A stretch of DNA of 64,000 bases, taken from contig JABTUV010000013.1 of assembly GCA_015075175.1 (NCBI GenBank), positions 61,355-125,354 of the forward strand, given 5' to 3'. Every line of letters begins with the position of its first letter. The first letter of the stretch is position 1. This DNA comes from a bacterium. GTDB taxonomy: Bacteria; Hinthialibacterota; Hinthialibacteria; H5-UNCL2. Position numbers and translations under genes: made by a program. Shown piece by piece: positions 55,879 to 64,000 of this stretch. The notes beneath the pieces are model-generated. The model was not told the origin of the DNA. It did no database searches and saw nothing but the letters and a program-made list of their open reading frames with translations.

Positions 55879-56664
55879 CTACAGACGCTCGACCTCTCTC
55901 CCGCTCGAGTCCTCCCAGCGGCGGAGGGCGATCTCGCAGTATTCCGGTTTCCGCTCCACCAAGAGGGCGCGGCGTCCCGTCGCTTCCGCCGCCACAAGCG
56001 TGGTACCCGAGCCTGCAAAGGGATCCAGAACCCAACCGCCCCGCGCCACGTAGGCCAACAGACAGCGGCGCGGAATCTCGCTGGGACAGACCGAGGGATG
56101 CCCCAGCCGCCGCATCTGCCGCGTCACCTTGGGAATCTCCCACACGTCCGTGTGGAACTGCGCCATGCAGTCCCGCTCGACGCCGTCCATCCGGTAAAGG
56201 CGGCCGGGCTTGCGATAAACAAGCAGAGTCTCCCAGCGGAAGGCGCGGATAAGTAGAAACGTTGCAGCGGATGTGGCAGAACGCCGGCTGGCGGTTGGCC
56301 TGCGGCTTCCGACCCAGGCGATGGCATCCCGGAAGTAGAGGCCCTGTTGTTCCAGGAGAAGCGAATGGTAGGCGACGTGGTCCAGTGCTCGCGCGCGAGC
56401 CGCGCCCGACCAGCCATGCCGCAACTCCGCCCGCGGAAAGCCGCGCGAGGGCGGGCGCCAGCGTGGCCGCCATGCCCGCCAGGTAGGCGGGGTAGTCGGT
56501 CCAGCCGCAGTAGTCGCGCTGATTATAGTAGGGAGGGCTGGCGAAGAGCAGGCCGACTCTTCTTCTCCCGCCGTCTCGCAGCACGGCCGGGTCCGGGAGT
56601 CGCCGCACACGAGGCGGTGTCGGCCCAGTCGGAAAAGGTCACCGGTCGCCACGCGTCGCGTCAT
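55879..56664 (-). CDS. Beta-class DNA methyltransferase (local frameshifts)
   Basis: About 261 residues beginning MTRRVATGDLFRLGRHRLVCGDS, the usual start of orphan N4/N6 methyltransferases. A nearby frame carries the catalytic motif LLFASPPYYNQRDYCGWTDYPAYLAGMAA. The main frame resumes with the motif I region WVLDPFAGSGTTLVAAEATGR near the C-terminus. Motif IV before motif I defines the beta class. The displaced SPPY motif between two slips (about 56420-56600) means the frame as given would lack it, so these are probably sequence errors. No restriction partner is adjacent. Confidence 0.75.
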   Translation of the reverse strand: MTRRVATGDLFRLGRHRLVCGDSRTRPCCETAGEEESACSSPALPTIISATTAAGPTTPPTWRAWRPRWRPPSRGFPRAELRHGWSGAARARALDHVAYHSLLLEQQGLYFRDAIAWVGSRRPTASRRSATSAATFLLIRAFRWETLLVYRKPGRLYRMDGVERDCMAQFHTDVWEIPKVTRQMRRLGHPSVCPSEIPRRCLLAYVARGGWVLDPFAGSGTTLVAAEATGRRALLVERKPEYCEIALRRWEDSSGREVERL

Positions 56665-56779
56665 GCAAGGAGAAGTGGGCGCAGGCCGCCCGCCGGGACG
56701 GGCGCCGTCGGCAAGATGTGAATCGTCAATAGATGAAAAAATGGCGCGTTGTTCGGGCCGGCAGGAGACTGCCGCATTG

Positions 56780-58277
56780 TCACGACTTGATGCGATAGGC
56801 CTGAAACTCCGCGTTATCGAAAATCAGCTCCCATCGGTCCTGGTTCCGCTGGAGAAAGGCCGGATCAAGCGCCACGTCCTCCTCGAAGACGCTTCCGACC
56901 ACGACCACGCCTGCGCGCACGCGCGAGAGATACCTCAATAGCGCCGCGTCGTCGGTCTCCTTCGCCAGCCGGCCGTGGCAGGCCGGACAGGAGCGCCATC
57001 ACGCGCGGCTTGCGGAACACGATCGTCCCCGCATCTTCGCCCCAAGTCGCCAGTTGGCTCCACAACTCGCGCGCGGCGGGCCGCTCGATGCCGACCGGGA
57101 TTTCGCCGAACGGCAGGCTCCCGTACTTTCCCAGATACGTTGCCAACAACAACGCCACGCCCGCGACTATCACGGCCTTCCGGCCCCGCCCGTCCAGTCG
57201 CGCCAACAGCGTTTCAAGACCCATGAGTCCGTAACCAACCGCCAGTGGAAAAAGCGGGATGACCAAGCGATACCCTTGTGGAAACGGCCAGAAGCAAAGC
57301 GGCAGGAGGTAGAACAGAGGGTAGAGTTCCAGGGGTCCGCACCGCCGCCGCGCCTGTCGCGCGTATCCCACGAGCGCCAGCAGCAGCACGCAGAAGTACA
57401 CGAGGAGGCGTCCCCAGAGCACGTACCCATTGTCCCAGAATACCGAATAGGCGACGCCGAGATGGACCACGTTGCGACAAACCGACGCGGGATCGAGGCG
57501 AAACAGCGACAGATAGCCCCCCGCGCCGGGGAGGAGCGCGGCCTGCGCGGCGATCCAGACGGCCAGCGTGGTCAGGGCCAAGACGGACGCGCGAGAGAGG
57601 CGCCGCCGCGCCACGAACTCGCAAAGCGGCAGGATCGGCGCCAACGCAAGCCCCACGCTGCGCGTGCTGTAGGCCAGCCCGATGGCGATGCCCAACCACA
57701 TCCCGAGCAAGGGATGGGAGGCGGGGCGAACCGCGCGCTGCATCAGGCGCAGCGCCAAAAACACGAAAAAGAGAAAGGGCAGGTCGGAGAGAAGCTGGTC
57801 CTTGAAGTCCCAGAGAAGCGGATTGAGGCCCACCAGGAGAATCAACGCTGTCTGCGTCCGCGTTGAAAGTTGCGTCTTGAACGTTTCATGGATCAGTACG
57901 AGCGATGCGACCAGGAATCCGACCAGCAGCAGCTTCATGGCGAAAAAGTTGAGGCCCCAAACGCGATAGATGGGCGCCAGAAGCAGCGGAAAGCCGGGGG
58001 GATAGTAGGCGGGGCCGAGGTGCGCGGTTTCCGGGGTGCGCCGGTACGACGTGGCCGCGTAGGGCCGCCCCTCCACCAGGTTCTTGGCGTGCTGGAGGTA
58101 CTGGCTGAAGTCGCCGCCCCAGTCGTGCCCGGAACGGATGGTGCACACATGAAAGGCCAGGATGGCCAGGAGCATCGGCAAGAGAATGGAGCGCGACAGC
58201 GGGCGCGCTTCATCATGGACCGGCGGGCCGCACGCGGGCAGGAACGCCGCGATATGATTGAGCAAGCGAGGCGCCAT
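56780..58277 (-). CDS. Membrane glycosyltransferase of the dolichol-phosphate-mannosyltransferase (ArnT-like) type (C-terminal slip)
   Basis: The main frame (56865-58277) has about ten membrane helices. An early periplasmic loop motif, IRSGHDWGGDFSQYLQHAKNLVEGRPY, and PPGFPLLLAPIYRVWG are typical of ArnT/PMT-like GT-C enzymes with the conserved acidic pair. Helices such as LLLVGFLVASLVLIHETF, LLVYFCVLLLALVGYA and AVIVAGVALLLATYL follow. Near 56985 a slip leads into a frame ending DDAALLRYLSRVRAGVVVVGSV...FQAYRIKS, a better C-terminus with stop at 56780. It probably transfers a lipid-linked sugar onto a surface molecule. Confidence 0.75.
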
Positions 58278-58387
58278 GCCGCTTTCCCCTGTCCGTCCCA
58301 GCTGCCGGATGGACGATGATGATTCAGGAACACATGGGCAAGGTCAAGGGAGCTGTTGGCGCGCAGGCTTCCCGTAGGGCACGCCGC

Positions 58388-58515
58388 CCTTCGACTTCGG
58401 CCTTCGGCCTTCGCTCAGGGCTGTCGGTTTGGGATTTCGGGACAGCACAGATGTAACAATAAACAGAAACCGAAGGCCCTGAGCGCAGCGCGAAGCGCGA
58501 AGTCGAAGGGCCGGC
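58388..58515. repeat. Inverted pair of CCCTTCGACTTCGGCC-type repeats
   Basis: CCCTTCGACTTCGGCCTTCG at 58388 is mirrored by GAAGCGCGAAGTCGAAGGGC ending at 58515, with a spacer containing GGTTTGGGATTTCGGGACAG. A long hairpin is possible. The rest of the 58278-58740 gap has no gene. Confidence 0.72.
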
Positions 58516-58740
58516 CTGGATGCTGTTGACTTCCCTAATGCAGCCTTGACTCGCCCCATAACAGGGTGGGGATCAAGCGCACGCACAGTCCGCAGCATAG
58601 GGACAGCCGCCGATTCTCGTGGGCTTGCACCAAACCCGCGACTGTCCCCACCTCCGCCTCCTCCGACAAAGGGCTGGAACGCCGCCGGCAAACTGGCTAG
58701 CATCGCCGTCATCCGGCTCCCGACAGGGACGAGGTGCAAC

Positions 58741-61356
58741 ATGAGAATCGCCGGCATCGCCTTGGGCGCGTTGATGATGCTCTTCCCGACATTCGTTCAG
58801 GCGCAAGACGACCTCACTCCCTCATCGCCTGGGAATTCGAGGGGAACGTGGACGACCGCGACCGCTACCATCCGGCCAGGGCGTGGACATCCGCTACGAA
58901 GCGGCCACGTGGGCCGGGCCGCGATCTTCAACGGCCGCACCTCGGTCGCCAACTACGGCAGCCAGTCGCGCTGGACCTTCTCCCGCCGCGACGACTTCAC
59001 CCTCGACTTCTGGCTGAAAACCTCGCAGACGCCTGAGACCATCGCCACCGTCATCATGGCGCAATCCGGGCGAGAATCCCAACTGGAGTTTCGTTCTGGC
59101 CGGCCGCAACTCGCGCGGGCGCATTCCCGGCCATCTAGTTCGAATCGTGGACCTGGGACAGCCAGCGCATCAACCCAGCTTCCGTCAACGACGGCCGCTG
59201 GCATCACGTGCAGGCGTACTTGACCGGCGCAGCTGCGCGGTTCTCCTGGTGGACGACGAGATTTCCGGCGCGATGAAAGTGGAGATGCACTACCGGCACG
59301 CCGCCCGGCTCTGTTTCGGCAACAACATCGGCGACCATCAACCCTACGAGGGAATGCTGGACGATCGCTTCTACCGGGCGTTCCCCGGTCGGTGGCGCGG
59401 TTCGCCCGCATGTTGGACGAGACCACGCAGGGAGCACACGGTCCAGGCCAATGACGACGCCTGGCTGGCGCGCGTGACGGCCCCGCAACCCATCCATGCC
59501 GCTGACCTCCCCAGTGGAGGGCGCGCCGCCAGGCTGCGCCGCCAGGTCCTGGCCTGTCTGGGACTCTCGCCTTTTCCCTACACGAAGGACCAACCCGGCG
59601 ATCTCCTGCCGCTGGACGTGCGCTGGGGCGGCAAGCGCGACTATCCTGATTTCAGCGTGCAGGCGCTGGCCTGGCAGACCTGGCAGGGCGTGTATGCCCA
59701 CGGTTATCTCTATCTGCCCAAGGCGGATCGGCGCCCTATCCGGCCATCCTGCACCCGCACGGCCACTTCGCGCTGGGCACGGCCGCGCCCGAGGTGCAAC
59801 GCCGCTGCATCGCCCTCGCCAAGCAGGGCTACATCGGCCTGTCGGTCAAGAGCACCCATCCCGAGAGCCTGCCCTGGGGCATTTCCCCCCTGACCGGCAT
59901 GACCTGGAACAATCTGCGCGCGCTGGACTATCTGTGCAGCCGTCCCGACGTGAACCAGGCGCGCCTGGGTTGCACCGGCGCCTCCGGCGGCGGCCAGCAG
60001 ACCCACTTCCTCATGTGTATCGACGACAGGTTGGACGCGGCCGTGCCCGCCGTCTACTCCAGCTATATGAAGGAGATTATGACCGGACGCACCTGGGTCC
60101 ACTGCAACTGTAACTGGATTCCGGGGCTGCTTGCGGTCACGGACGAGCCGGAGATGGCGGCGGCCTTCGCGCCCCGGCCGCTGCTCTTCATCTCCAACCA
60201 ACAGGACTGGACGGCGCGCTGGGAGACGGAGGGGCTGCCGGACGTGCGCAAGGTGTACGGCTGGCACGGCGCGGAGGGCGCGGTCGAGAACGCGCAGTAC
60301 AGCGAACCCCACGGCTACCCCAAGCCCTGGCGCGAGCGCATGTACGCCTTCTTCAATCAACATTTCATGGGCGGCGGACTGGCGTCGGTGGTCGAACCGG
60401 ACTCGCTGCCCGAGCTGTCGCCGCGCGAGATGGCGGCCATGCTGCCGGAGGTTCCCACCTGCCAGGAGCGCGTGGACCGGCTGGAGGCGGAGTTTGCGGC
60501 GCGGCTGGGCAAGCGGCTGGCGGAGCCGCGCGACCGCGCCGACGCCGCGCGCCTGCAGCACAACCTGCTCGAGCATCTGCGCCGCTTCCTGCATGAACCC
60601 GCTCCCACGCGCCGCGCCTCCCCGCCGGCGACCGTGCACGAGGACGTCTCGGGCGACTGTCGCCTGCGCGTCGTGCACGTCTCCACCGAACCCGAGATCA
60701 CCGTGCCCGCGCTGCTCATCACCGCGCTGGGCGGAGCGTCCGCGCGGTCGCTGGTGATCCTCGTGGACGGGCGCGGCAAGGAAGTGGTCTTTGCGGAAGA
60801 GGAGAAGTTGTGGCGGGGACTATTGGCTGCGGGCGCGGGGATACTCATCCCGGACGTGCGCTACTGGGGCGAACTTTCGACCCATCCCGCCTGGCCGCGC
60901 GCCTATGGGACCCTCGTGGGGCGTCCGCCGGCAGCCGTGGCCGCGCACGACGTACTGGAACTGGCGCGCAGCCTGCGCACGACCGGCGAGTTCGACCGGC
61001 GGCGCATCGTGGTGATGGGCATCGGCGACGGGGCCGTGCCCGCCCTCTTGGCCGGCGCCCTGGACGAGGAGCTGGAGGGCGTGGCCGGCACGGACGTCGG
61101 TCCGACCTATACCGAGGGGCGCACGACGCCGGTCTGTACCGGCATCCTGCAAGTCTGCGACCTGCCGGACCTGGCGTGTCTGCTGGCGCCGCGTCCCCTT
61201 TTCTGGGCGGGCGTTCCCGACACCGCGGCCTACGCCAGCGCCGACCGCTTCGCAAAGGTCGTGCGCGCCCGCGGCCATCTGATCACCAGCGAACGCGAAA
61301 ACGCCGAGCGACCGGGGCTTCTGGCCTGGTACTCGACCCTCCGGGAGCGGCGATGA
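58741..61356 (+). CDS. Secreted LamG-domain acetyl-esterase-like protein (5' part frameshifted)
   Basis: The start MRIAGIALGALMMLFPTFVQAQ is a signal peptide. LIAWEFEGNVDDRDRYHPAR, FNGRTSVANYGSQSRWTF and DFTLDFWLKTSQTPETIATV show a LamG domain read in alternating frames up to about 59750. The esterase part is then intact: GLSVKSTHPESLPWGI, ALDYLCSRPDVNQARLGCTGASGGGQQTHFLM with the nucleophile serine, and APRPLLFISNQQDW. A second hydrolase-like domain follows (RIVVMGIGDGAVPALLAGAL). The layout parallels the esterase at 16750-19287 but with LamG first. It probably deacetylates a polysaccharide outside the cell. The stop overlaps the next start by four bases. Confidence 0.78.
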
Positions 61357-62261
61357 GCCGCAGTCCCGAGGGCGCGCGCGTCTTCTGGGGCGGCGTCTCC
61401 CTGGTCCTCATCGCCCTGGTCTGGGCGACCACCTTCGGCATCGTGCGCAGCACCGTCTCCGGCTATGCCTTTCCCCCCTTCGCCTTTCTCTTCTGGCGTT
61501 TTCTTTTAGCCTCGGTGTTCGGAACGGCTTATTACTTCCCGGCTTTAAAGGGAATCACGCCGCGCACCGCCTGGGCGGGCTTTGTCTGCGGCGGATTTCT
61601 CTTCGTGGGCTTCGCCGGCCAGACCCTGGGGCTTATGACCATTCCCGCCGCCCGCTCCGCGTTTCTTACCGGCCTGTTTGTTTTGATGGTCCCCTACTTG
61701 GCGTGGTTGACGCTGGACCGGCCGCTGGAGACGCACATCGTGCTGGCCGCGGGCATGGCGGCGGTGGGACTCTTTTTCATCACCAACCCCGGAACCGACA
61801 GCCTGTCGCGCGGCGATCTCTACACGCTTCTCTGCGCGCTGGGTTTCGCCGGCCAGATCGTGGCGCTGGAGGAGGCGGGACGACTGGCGGACTATCGCCA
61901 GCTCTTCATCGTGCAACTCGTGACGGTTCTGGTGCTGTCGGGGGCGGTGATGCTGTGGCGGGAGGGATTCCACGTCCCGAGCGTGAACTTCGTGTGGATG
62001 ACGATTGCTTTCACCGCGCTGTTTGCGACCGTCCTGGCCTACGCGGTGCAAACTTGGGCGCAGCAGATCGTGCCCGCCGCGGAGACGGCGCTGCTGCTGG
62101 CCCTGGAGCCGGTCTTTGCGCTCTTCGTTTCGGCGTTCGTGTACCGCGAGTTTTTCACCCACCTTCAGGCGACCGGCGCCTCGCTGATCCTGGCGGCGAT
62201 TCTGGTGGTGTCGCTGGTGGGCGTTCCGGCGGCAAGCTCCCGCTCCGCCTCGGAATCTTAA
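61353..62261 (+). CDS. DMT-superfamily permease (EamA domains)
   Basis: 302 residues with ten membrane helices in two EamA repeats: LVLIALVWATTFGIVRSTV, PFAFLFWRFLLASVFG and GFAGQTLGLMTIPAARSAFLTGLFVLMVPYLAWL in the first; AETALLLALEPVFALFVSAFVYREFFTHLQATGASLILAAILVVSL in the second. The family exports small metabolites; the substrate is unknown. The ATG overlaps the upstream stop (ATGA). The stop TAA and the base of the next hexamer array are the same bases, so the repeat directly terminates the gene. Confidence 0.88.
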   Translation: MSRSPEGARVFWGGVSLVLIALVWATTFGIVRSTVSGYAFPPFAFLFWRFLLASVFGTAYYFPALKGITPRTAWAGFVCGGFLFVGFAGQTLGLMTIPAARSAFLTGLFVLMVPYLAWLTLDRPLETHIVLAAGMAAVGLFFITNPGTDSLSRGDLYTLLCALGFAGQIVALEEAGRLADYRQLFIVQLVTVLVLSGAVMLWREGFHVPSVNFVWMTIAFTALFATVLAYAVQTWAQQIVPAAETALLLALEPVFALFVSAFVYREFFTHLQATGASLILAAILVVSLVGVPAASSRSASES

Positions 62262-62750
62262 TCTTAATCTTACTCTTAATCTTAATCTTAATTTTAATCT
62301 TGCTCTTAATCTGTTAATCTTAATCTTGCTCTTAATCTGAAACCGCCGCTGCCGGTGTTACTTGCTGCTCAACCACGCCTCCGTCCGCCGCGATCCCAGC
62401 CGTCTGCGTTGCCGCTGTTGCAATGGTTTTACTATGGCGGCCAGGGAATATCTGGCTTGGCGGGATGGGCGCAGGCGCAGCACCCCTCGATACGGCCTCC
62501 GGCCTACTCGGGGCAAGGCGCTGCGCAACTACGGCGGCTCGATGCCAGGCAAAATGTGGCCGACGTAGTACCTGACGTGTCCACGCGAAGGCAATGCTCT
62601 GCCCTGAGGCGGATCAGGAAGCACGCAAGAAGTTGGATTAAGATCAAGATCAACAGTAAGATTAAGAGCAAGAGTAAGAGCAAGAGTAAGAGCAAGAGTA
62701 AGAGTAAGAGCAAGATTAAGATTAAGATTAAGATTAAGAACAAGAACAAA
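62256..62750. repeat. Inverted pair of degenerate hexamer arrays with about 300-bp spacer
   Basis: TCTTAA/TCTTAC/TCTTGC units fill 62256-62339, and their complements (TTAAGA, GTAAGA, GCAAGA) fill 62636-62750. The junction before the right array reads GGATCAGGAAGCACG...GGATTAAGAT, similar to GGATAGGAAATACG...GGATTAAGAT at 2921-2950. The spacer includes a GCACGCTGCGC-family copy (62517-62534). No convincing gene lies in the gap; a poly-leucine frame on the minus strand is a repeat artefact. Confidence 0.8.
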
Positions 62751-62773
62751 GAAACGGATACGAGTGAGATAAT

Positions 62774-64000
62774 ATGAATCGTCTGATGCAGGCCTGCCCG
62801 TTGTGGACGGACCTCTACGAGCTGACCATGATGGGAGGCTTCTTTCGCAGCGGCGTGGCGGAACGACGCGCCGTGTTCGACCTCTTCTTCCGGCGGATTC
62901 CGCACGACGGCGGCTACGCGGTGGTCGCGGGCCTGCAGGACGCGCTACGGTTCCTCTCGGATCTCCACTTCGAGCCGGACGAACTCGAGTACCTCTCCGA
63001 GCTGGGGCTGTTTCCACCCGGCTTCGTCGACCGCCTGGCGGACTTTCGCTTCACCGGCGACGTTTACGCCCTGCCCGAGGGGACGCCCGCCTTCGCCTAC
63101 GAGCCGCTCTTGCGGCTGGAGGGGACGCTCCTGGAGGCGCAATTGGTGGAAAGCGCGCTGCTGAACCTCATCAACTTCTCCACGCTCATCGCCAGCAAGG
63201 CCGCGCGGGTAGTGCAGGAGGCGGGTTACGACAAGGTCGTCGAGTTCGGCCTGCGGCGCGCGCAGGGACCGGACGGCAGTTTCTCGGCCACGCGCGCCGC
63301 CTACATCGGCGGAGTTGCGGCGACTTCCAACACCTTCGCGGGCGCGCGCCTCAACATCCCCGTGCGTGGGACCCACGCCCACTCCTGGGTGATGGCCTTC
63401 CCCGACGAACTCTCCGCCTTCCGCGCCTATGCCGAAAGCTATCCCGACAGCTGCATTCTCCTCGTGGATACCTACGACACGCTGGGCAGCGGCGTGCCCA
63501 ACGCCATCACCGTGGGCCGTGAGTTGCGCGCGAGGGGGCATGACCTCTACGGCATTCGTCTGGACAGCGGTGACCTGGCCTATCTCTCCATCGAGGCGCG
63601 GCGCATGTTGGACGCGGCCGGTTTCACCTCCACCCGCATCGTCGCCTCCGGCGATCTGGACGAGTGGATCATCCACGATCTCTTGTCGCAAGGCGCGCGC
63701 ATCGACGTGTGGGGCGTAGGCACGCGGCTGGTCACCGGCGGCCACGATTCCGCCCTGGGCGGCGTTTATAAACTGGCCGCCGTCGAGCGCAACGGACACC
63801 TGCTGCCGGCCATGAAGGTCAGCGACAATCCCGCCAAGGAGACGCTGCCCGCCAAGAAGCAGGTCTGGCGCCTCTTCGACGGGAACGGGACCATGATGGC
63901 CGACGTGATCGCACTGGCCGACGAGGAGTTGCCCGAGCGCGACGGCTGCGTGCTGGGCTACAACCCGCATCATGAATATCAGCGCAAGGACTACGCGTAC
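62774..64000 (+). CDS. pncB: Nicotinate phosphoribosyltransferase (runs off the window)
   Basis: 409 codons are visible from the ATG at 62774 and the frame is open to the window end. MNRLMQACPLWTDLYELTMMGGF is the conserved N-terminus. FDLFFRRIPHDGGYAVVAGL, LLNLINFSTLIASKAARV and EFGLRRAQGPDG match the substrate-binding blocks. RGTHAHSWVMAFPDELSAF, LLVDTYDTLGSGVPNAI and GIRLDSGDLAYLS carry the active-site H and the D-S-G-D motif. It makes nicotinate mononucleotide for NAD salvage, which feeds NAD kinase (8101-8976). Usual lengths are 450-490 residues, so only the C-terminus is missing. Confidence 0.95.
   Translation, partial: MNRLMQACPLWTDLYELTMMGGFFRSGVAERRAVFDLFFRRIPHDGGYAVVAGLQDALRFLSDLHFEPDELEYLSELGLFPPGFVDRLADFRFTGDVYALPEGTPAFAYEPLLRLEGTLLEAQLVESALLNLINFSTLIASKAARVVQEAGYDKVVEFGLRRAQGPDGSFSATRAAYIGGVAATSNTFAGARLNIPVRGTHAHSWVMAFPDELSAFRAYAESYPDSCILLVDTYDTLGSGVPNAITVGRELRARGHDLYGIRLDSGDLAYLSIEARRMLDAAGFTSTRIVASGDLDEWIIHDLLSQGARIDVWGVGTRLVTGGHDSALGGVYKLAAVERNGHLLPAMKVSDNPAKETLPAKKQVWRLFDGNGTMMADVIALADEELPERDGCVLGYNPHHEYQRKDYAY

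Noticed and set aside
48895..56664. Type IIG gene and beta-class methyltransferase as one restriction system
   Set aside because: Two unrelated polysaccharide-type genes and opposite strands separate them, and each class normally acts alone or with its own partner.
62504..62905. Minus-strand frame with a very long leucine/isoleucine run, like a membrane peptide
   Set aside because: It is a translation of the hexamer array and overlaps the start of the nicotinate phosphoribosyltransferase gene; there is no independent sign of coding.

Overview
The window is a GC-rich bacterial chromosome segment. It has no rRNA or tRNA genes and no CRISPR array. The organism looks diderm: it has a PilQ secretin, a beta-barrel outer-membrane protein, a SurA-like periplasmic isomerase and many proteins with signal peptides. 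MqnD indicates menaquinone synthesis by the futalosine route. Several traits together recall uncultivated lineages such as Sumerlaeota, Hydrogenedentota or PVC-group relatives: TPTPT linkers, secreted beta-helix and LamG/beta-propeller proteins, pseudopilins ending their helix in AIAVPN, and dense dispersed intergenic repeats. This placement is inference and no marker here settles it.

Layout. 1-5.8 kb: type IV pilus operon on the minus strand (pilM, pilN, pilO, pilP-like, pilQ, then the start of pilT), with a readable promoter before pilM. 6-9.9 kb: prepilin peptidase, NAD kinase and a TPR lipoprotein, co-oriented. 10-10.75 kb: a vapBC-type toxin-antitoxin pair with a repeated operator. 11-12.9 kb: mnmG. 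13-19.3 kb: two tandem secreted paralogues with LamG and beta-propeller domains; the second is fused to an esterase. 19.4-27.4 kb: two large beta-helix proteins, two pseudopilins and a LacI-type regulator, all minus strand. 27.5-33.4 kb: an accessory island holding HEPN and nucleotidyltransferase remnants, an insertion sequence with terminal inverted repeats, and a plus-strand three-gene operon encoding one unknown protein and two BrxD-like P-loop ATPases. 33.4-43.3 kb: a BNR-repeat fragment, a giant FG-GAP/dockerin-like secreted protein coupled to a CHASE2-like adenylate cyclase, an outer-membrane barrel and a FecR-domain protein. 43.5-48.7 kb: coaX, mqnD, mgtE and a parvulin isomerase. 48.9-58.3 kb: a type IIG-like restriction-methyltransferase, SGNH hydrolase, O-antigen-ligase/TPR protein, beta-class DNA methyltransferase and a membrane glycosyltransferase. 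58.7-64 kb: a LamG-esterase, a DMT-family permease and nicotinate phosphoribosyltransferase, which runs off the end.

Two features run through the whole window. First, at least seven families of short dispersed repeats occupy nearly every intergenic gap. They also supply stop codons or termini for several genes (mnmG, pilP-like, pilO, the DMT permease and the BNR fragment), and one family sits in frame inside coding sequence. Second, many genes are broken by single-base indels, often next to G/C or A runs. I read most of these as probable sequencing or assembly errors, because protein similarity continues in the next frame. The most interesting candidate system is the paired-ATPase operon at 29.9-33.2 kb.
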